In this document: piece after piece, positions 59,997 to 64,000 of the stretch
How positions within the stretch are numbered: position 1 is the stretch's first letter
Layout: every line of letters starts with the position of its first letter
Assembly: GCF_003289945.1 (NCBI RefSeq)
Contig: NZ_QMBP01000004.1
Coordinates: forward strand, 186,001 to 250,000
Reading direction: 5' to 3'
Length of the DNA: 64,000 nucleotides
Source of the DNA: Mesorhizobium hawassense
Lineage (GTDB): Bacteria > Pseudomonadota > Alphaproteobacteria > Rhizobiales > Rhizobiaceae
Program-made: the position numbers and the translations under genes
The notes under the pieces: generated by a model
Told to the model about the DNA's origin: nothing
The model's database searches: none
Seen by the model: only the letters and a program-made list of their open reading frames with translations

Positions 59997-60755
59997 TTAT
60001 TTCCGGCCTGACGGTCGTCGAGGATCGGCCTGCACGCCATCGCGGCTTGCGCCATCCGATTCGCTGTCGGCAATCAGCGAAAGGTAACGCTCGAGCGCCT
60101 TCGCGAACTTGGCGTGCCAAATCTCGTGCGCGGTACGCAGATCACCGTCGCGCAAGCTCTTGAAAAGCTTGACCACATACTTCTCGGCGTCGCCTTTCCG
60201 GTCTGTGTAGACGACCCCCAGCTGTTGGTTGAAGCGCCGCACGTCCGCCGTCAGCTCGGAAAAGTAGCGAATGGTCCGCTGCAGCCCCGTCGCATCGATG
60301 ATCGCCTGCTGGAACTCGAGATCGTTTCGGACCGTCTCGGCCTGACTGTCGAGGTTGGCAAACTTGACGGCGTTCTCAGCCAATTTTTCGAGCCGCTTGA
60401 GCTCGGCCGGGACCAGGCGGCCTGGCTCCGCGAGCAGATGATCCAGGGCAATTTTTCCCAGCGCCATGCGGATGTTGTAGACTTCAATGACGCTGTCCGC
60501 ATCAACCGCGCTGACGGATGCTCCCTTGTTCCGCTTGAGCTCGACGAACCCCTCGCGGGCAAGCAGGCGCAAGGCTTCCCGGACCGGATGCCGGGACACG
60601 TTCAGCATGTCGGTGAGTTGCTGCTCGACCAGCCTGTCACCCGGCTTGAAGTGCCCGGCAATGATCGCCTTGCGGATTTGCTCCGCGGCGAACTGCGTGC
60701 TTTCCATCTGCGTCATGGGAGCCATGATGGCGCCGGTTTCATTTGCATGTCGCAT
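59997..60755 (-). CDS. GntR-family regulator (FCD type)
   Basis: A 252-residue regulator starting at ATG 60755 with GGGAGG seven bases upstream. The winged HTH lies at roughly residues 18-80 (EQQLTDMLNVSRHPVREALR), followed by a helical FCD domain. It is divergent from the otnI/otnK remnants, so it probably once regulated them. The AT-rich stretch 60805-60830 between them is the likely promoter and operator region. Confidence 0.88.
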   Translation of the reverse strand: MRHANETGAIMAPMTQMESTQFAAEQIRKAIIAGHFKPGDRLVEQQLTDMLNVSRHPVREALRLLAREGFVELKRNKGASVSAVDADSVIEVYNIRMALGKIALDHLLAEPGRLVPAELKRLEKLAENAVKFANLDSQAETVRNDLEFQQAIIDATGLQRTIRYFSELTADVRRFNQQLGVVYTDRKGDAEKYVVKLFKSLRDGDLRTAHEIWHAKFAKALERYLSLIADSESDGASRDGVQADPRRPSGRK

Positions 60756-60839
60756 CAAGAGCCTCCCAAGGCGACCGCAGGAGATCGGCTGCACAGGCAT
60801 TCGGAATGTAGACTATATACGAATATGATCCCCTGATGA

Positions 60840-61511
60840 GAAGAATTCGCGCCCGAGGCCATCGAGAGGCGGCTGAGGCAGCACGCGCTCGACCTGGCCT
60901 TGTTCAACCTTCCCCCGGGAGACTGGGCTTCCGGCGAGCGCGGCATTGCCGCCTTGCCTAACCGTTTCGAAGAATTCCGGTCAGGCGTCGACAAGGCGCT
61001 GGACTACGCGCAAGCGACAGGCGCGCGCTCGCTCCACATGATGGCCGGTCTTGCCGATCCGTCAGACGCCGATACGGCAAGAAGCTACCGGCGGGCGGTG
61101 GACTTCGCCGCGCCAAAGCTGGCGGCCCACGGCCTGAACCTTCTCCTGGAACCGATCAACGGCCGCAGCATGCCCGGCTACTTGCTGAACGATTTTGCGC
61201 GCGCCGCGGCACTGATCGAGGAACTCGACCAGCCGAACCTCAGGCTTCAGTTCGACGTCTTCCATCGCCAGATCATGCATGGCGACATCACCGAGAGCTT
61301 CCGCTGTCTGCGGCCGATGATCGGGCATGTGCAGATCGCCGGCGTGCCCGCGCGACACGAGCCGGACGCCGGCGAGGTCGACTACCGGTACTTCTTCGAA
61401 CTGCTCGAAAGGAGCACCTACTCCGGTTTCGTCGGCTGCGAGTATCAGCCCGCCGGTTCGACGACGTCCGGCCTTGGCTGGTTCACGCCATACCGGAGAC
61501 GCCGCAAATGA
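60840..61511 (+). pseudogene. otnI: 2-oxo-tetronate isomerase (OtnI / hydroxypyruvate isomerase family), 5'-truncated
   Basis: About 220 residues of a TIM-barrel isomerase are readable: FNLPPGDWASGERGIAALP, LLLEPINGR with the metal Glu, QFDVFHRQIMHGD and GCEYQPAG, all in the order expected for the hydroxypyruvate isomerase/OtnI family of about 260 residues. Homology begins around PEAIERRL (60852), the frame closes upstream at TGA 60837, and no ATG lies in between, so the first 45-50 residues, including the start, are lost. TTG 60900 could initiate a 203-residue fragment lacking the first strands of the barrel. It overlaps otnK by 4 bases (ATGA). Confidence 0.75.
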
Positions 61512-62776
61512 CGGTCGTCCTCGCAGCCATCGCCGATGACTACACGGGCGCCTCCGACCTTGCCAACACCTGGCGCAAATGCGGTCTTCGAACGGCCCAG
61601 ACCATAGGCATCCCGACCGACCGCGGCCTGTTCGAAACCATCGATGCGCTTGTGGTCTCGCTGAAGATCCGTGCCGCGCCGGCAGTCGACGCGGTCGCGA
61701 GAGCGCTGGAGGCCGAGGAATTCCTGCGGCGGATCGGCGCCCGCCACGTCATGTACAAGATCTGCTCGACCTTCGATTCGACCGACGCCGGCAATATCGG
61801 TCCGGTCACCGATGCGCTGATGGAGCGGGCCGGACAGGACTGGGCCGTCGTCACGCCGGCATTCCCGGAAGCCGGACGCACCGTCTACAAGGGACACCTC
61901 TTCGTCAACGATGTCCCGCTCGACGAAAGCCCTTTGCGCCATCACCCCATGAACCCGATGCACGACGCCAATCTGGCGCGCGTTCTCACCAGGCAGTCGA
62001 AGCATGCGGTCCATATGCTCGATGTCCAAACGGTCACCCTCGGCCCGGATCGTTGCAGGGCGAAAATCGCCACCATGCCCGGACGGCGGAAGTCGATTAT
62101 CGTCGACGCCATAGGCGACCACGATCTCGATGTCCTGGGAGGAAGATTGGCATTCTCCGGCGCCGTTTCGACAGGCGCCTCCGGGCTCGGCGGTGGGTTA
62201 GCCAAAGCGGTTCTGAGCGAGCGCCCAGCCGAAGGATCGATGGCGAAGCTTGCCGCCGTCGGCGGCCGGGCGGCAGTCATTGCCGGCAGCTGTTCCGCCC
62301 GCACGCTGTAGCAAATCGATGCCGCCGAGAGACAGATGCCGGTTCTGCGCCTCGATCCCCGTCATATCGTGACCGGTGGAAGCGTCGTCGAGGACGCCCT
62401 CGATTTCGCGCGACGCCATCTCGAGGCCGGGCCGGTGCTGATCGCAGCCTCCGGCAGCCCCGAGGCGGTTGCGGCCATTCAGCAGGCGTACGGCAAGCAC
62501 GAGGCCGGGCAGGCGATCGAGAACGCGTTGGCGGAAATCGCCATCGGTCTTGTCGAAACCGGCGTTCGCCGACTGGTGGTCGCGGGCGGCGAAACCTCGG
62601 GCGCCGTGGTCGACAGGCTGGCGATCGGAGCGTTCGAGGTCGGCGACGAACTTGCCGCCGGAGTGCCGATGCTGCGCACCATCGGACATCCAGGAGGCGA
62701 TCTGGCGATGGCGCTCAAGTCCGGCAATTTCGGCGGTGTGGACTTCTTCGCGGAAGCGCTGTCCCGGCTCGCCTGA
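61508..62776 (+). pseudogene. otnK: 3-oxo-tetronate kinase (OtnK, four-carbon acid sugar kinase family) interrupted by an amber codon
   Basis: The frame starts VVLAAIADDYTGASDLANTW, the N-terminal substrate domain of the DUF1537 kinases, and KICSTFDSTDAGNIGPVTDA follows. At 62309-62311 a TAG interrupts the frame after SCSARTL. The same frame then continues through SGSPEAVAAIQQ and VVAGGETSGAVVDRL to MALKSGNFGGVDFFAEALSR, the C-terminal nucleotide-binding domain, ending at 62776. So a single nonsense change separates the two domains of a roughly 420-residue kinase. It normally phosphorylates 3-oxo-tetronates made in threonate or erythronate catabolism. Reinitiation at ATG 62336 could yield the C-terminal half only. 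Confidence 0.85.
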
Positions 62777-62863
62777 AATCAGGGGAGACGCCGACACTGG
62801 AGATCCCCCTATCCTGCCGGTGCTTATCGACCCTGGTGTAACCATCAACGACCGGAGACCATC

Positions 62864-63619
62864 ATGACCAGAAGCTTTGAAGGCAAGACCATCGTCGTAT
62901 CGGGCGCGGCAGGCGGGGTCGGCCGAGCTGCTGTTGCACTCTTCATCGAAAGCGGCGCCCGGGTATGCGCAACCGATATCAGCCCGGCCGTTGCCGATCT
63001 GGAACGGGACGCGCCTGGCGACATCGTCGCGGTTGCCGCGGACGTCACCAAGGCTGCCGACGTCGAGAATATATTCGCGACGGCCGAGCAGCGGCTCGGC
63101 CCGGTCGACGTGCTCGTCAGCAATGCCGGCTTCATCATTTCCAAGTCCGTGCACGACACCAGCGAGGACGAGTGGGACCGCGTCATGAACGCCAATGCCA
63201 AATCCTTCTTCCTGATGTCGAGGCGCGCGCTGCCGTCGATGCTCGCGCGCGGCAACGGCTCGATCGTGGCGACGGGATCGATTTCGAGCGTCGTCGGCTT
63301 GCCGGAACAGGCGGCCTATTGCGCCGCCAAGGGCGCCCTCCTGCAACTGGTGCGGCAGATGGCCGTGGACTATGCCTCACACGGCATCCGCGTGAACGCC
63401 GTGGGAGCGGGATCCATCAATACGCCGTTCCTCACGCGCTACCTCGAAGGCCTGGATGACCCGGCCGCCGGCGAGGCGGCGATCAAGAGCGCGCATCCGA
63501 TTGGCCGCTGGGCCGAGCCCAGGGAAATCGCCGACGCGATCCTCTATCTGGCGGGCCCGAACGCCTCTTTCGTGACCGGGCATATTTTGATGGCCGATGG
63601 TGGCTGCAGCGCTCGCTAG
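62864..63619 (+). CDS. SDR-family oxidoreductase
   Basis: A 251-residue classical SDR starting at ATG 62864 (GGAGA upstream). VVSGAAGGVGRAAVALF binds the cofactor, Asp in CATDISPA suggests NAD(H), LVSNAGFIISKS is the NAG motif, and the active site is SISS with AYCAAKGA. The C-terminal TGHILMADGGCSAR is complete. It is the only intact gene of the otn remnant operon and might be the dehydrogenase that oxidises the tetronate or a related polyol acid. Confidence 0.86.
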   Translation: MTRSFEGKTIVVSGAAGGVGRAAVALFIESGARVCATDISPAVADLERDAPGDIVAVAADVTKAADVENIFATAEQRLGPVDVLVSNAGFIISKSVHDTSEDEWDRVMNANAKSFFLMSRRALPSMLARGNGSIVATGSISSVVGLPEQAAYCAAKGALLQLVRQMAVDYASHGIRVNAVGAGSINTPFLTRYLEGLDDPAAGEAAIKSAHPIGRWAEPREIADAILYLAGPNASFVTGHILMADGGCSAR

Positions 63620-63707
63620 AGCAAAGGCGCGAAGCGGTTGGGCTCGGCTGCTGCGCCGTTGCCTCTATTCGGAATTGCGTAAAAACAAAGAGATAGAGCA
63701 GCTCGGC

Positions 63708-63776
63708 GTTTCCGCGAAACGCGGAAACATTCTAAGCCGCTGGTCCAGCGGCGATCCAAGTCGGAAGGATCGCCGC
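63708..63776. terminator. Array of three hairpins between convergent genes
   Basis: GTTTCCGCG/CGCGGAAAC with an AAA loop (63708-63728), GCCGCTGG/CCAGCGGC (63736-63752), and GCGGCGATCC/GGATCGCCGC (63748-63776) are all perfect; the last two share bases and are mutually exclusive. They sit between the SDR stop and the stop of the right-edge binding-protein gene, so a bidirectional terminator is likely. Confidence 0.75.
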
Positions 63777-63792
63777 CGGGCAAGTATTCCCC

Positions 63793-64000
63793 TTACTGCA
63801 GTTTGGCCTGCAGCGCGTTGACATCATCCGTGGTCATCTCGCCGTCGGTCGTGACCTTGCCGTCGACGATCTTCCACAGCCGGAATGGCCCGGTGATGTC
63901 GCCATATTTGTCGAAGGAAACCGGGCCGATGACACCTTCGTAGCGGATCGGCTTGCCGTCCTTGATCAGGCCGAGCGCCTTGGCGAATTCCTCCTTGCCG
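63793..64000 (-). CDS. Branched-chain amino-acid ABC transporter substrate-binding protein, C-terminal end
   Basis: Reading the minus strand, 68 codons run into the window edge and end in TAA at 63793-63795. The text GKPIRYEGVIGPVSFDKYGD, then ITGPFRLWKIVDGKV, is the C-terminal pattern of periplasmic Leu/Ile/Val-type (LivJ) receptors. The N-terminus lies outside the window. A LivFGHM-type importer may follow or precede it there. Confidence 0.8.
   Translation of the reverse strand, partial: GKEEFAKALGLIKDGKPIRYEGVIGPVSFDKYGDITGPFRLWKIVDGKVTTDGEMTTDDVNALQAKLQ

Noticed and set aside
1..64000. Search for tRNA, rRNA, CRISPR arrays, toxin-antitoxin pairs and phage genes
   Set aside because: No cloverleaf-like segment, regular spaced repeats, small coupled toxin-antitoxin frames or phage structural genes were noticed by reading; a tRNAscan or CRISPR search was not possible here.

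Overview
The window looks like one stretch of a high-GC alphaproteobacterial chromosome or large replicon, most likely a Mesorhizobium-type rhizobium. This is inferred from the codon style, Aap-type amino-acid importer genes, a short extra FtsZ, and the dense run of catabolic oxidoreductases with LysR and GntR regulators. No rRNA, tRNA, CRISPR array, insertion sequence or phage gene was seen. Both edges cut through genes: the C-terminal part of a ThDP enzyme on the left, and the C-terminus of a Leu/Ile/Val-type binding protein (minus strand) on the right.

Layout. 1-5.2 kb: a ThDP enzyme tail, then a protein joining a catalase-related domain to a cyclooxygenase-like haem dioxygenase domain, translationally coupled to a nitroreductase-like protein (a probable oxylipin module). 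5.2-13.2 kb: class III aminotransferase, LhgO-type FAD oxidase, S-formylglutathione hydrolase, an SDR pseudogene joined to the tail of an alpha-hydroxyacid dehydrogenase, an aldehyde dehydrogenase, and the hydroxyquinol dioxygenase / maleylacetate reductase pair. 13.3-18.7 kb: lone short FtsZ, a proline-racemase-superfamily enzyme with no catalytic cysteines, a DapA-family lyase, a DAO-family oxidase (hydroxyproline-like) and a HpcH/HpaI aldolase. 18.7-24.3 kb: GarR-like dehydrogenase, AroE-like protein, SDRs, RidA and a GntR regulator. 24.3-31 kb: LysR, an Aap-like amino-acid ABC importer, and a frameshifted FAD dehydrogenase.

31.2-41.1 kb: a tightly coupled operon of ThDP enzyme, HyuA, HyuB, aminotransferase and uronate-dehydrogenase-like protein, opposed by an M19 dipeptidase homologue lacking half its metal site and a semialdehyde dehydrogenase. 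41.2-48.6 kb: the least explained segment. A LysR-headed operon encodes an LDH2-family dehydrogenase, a 548-residue protein of unknown family, a DUF3726 protein and a SABATH-family methyltransferase (a family best known from plants). It converges on a trimethylamine-dehydrogenase-family flavoprotein whose pocket residues match histamine dehydrogenase. 48.8-56.8 kb: ArgE-family deacetylase, LysR, aldehyde dehydrogenase, DUF1028, RidA, a flavin monooxygenase and a GMC oxidoreductase. 56.9-59.7 kb: a TauABC/SsuABC-type importer with a hairpin-rich leader. 60-63.6 kb: a GntR regulator facing a decaying tetronate (otnI/otnK) operon and an SDR.

Overall this is a mosaic of small catabolic operons for amino acids, aromatic and acid-sugar compounds, each with its own regulator. 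At least four loci are broken (SDR chimera, FAD dehydrogenase, otnI, otnK), so the region is turning over. The strongest candidates for undescribed biology are the catalase/dioxygenase fusion and the SABATH/DUF3726 operon. Family names come from reading motifs, not from searches.
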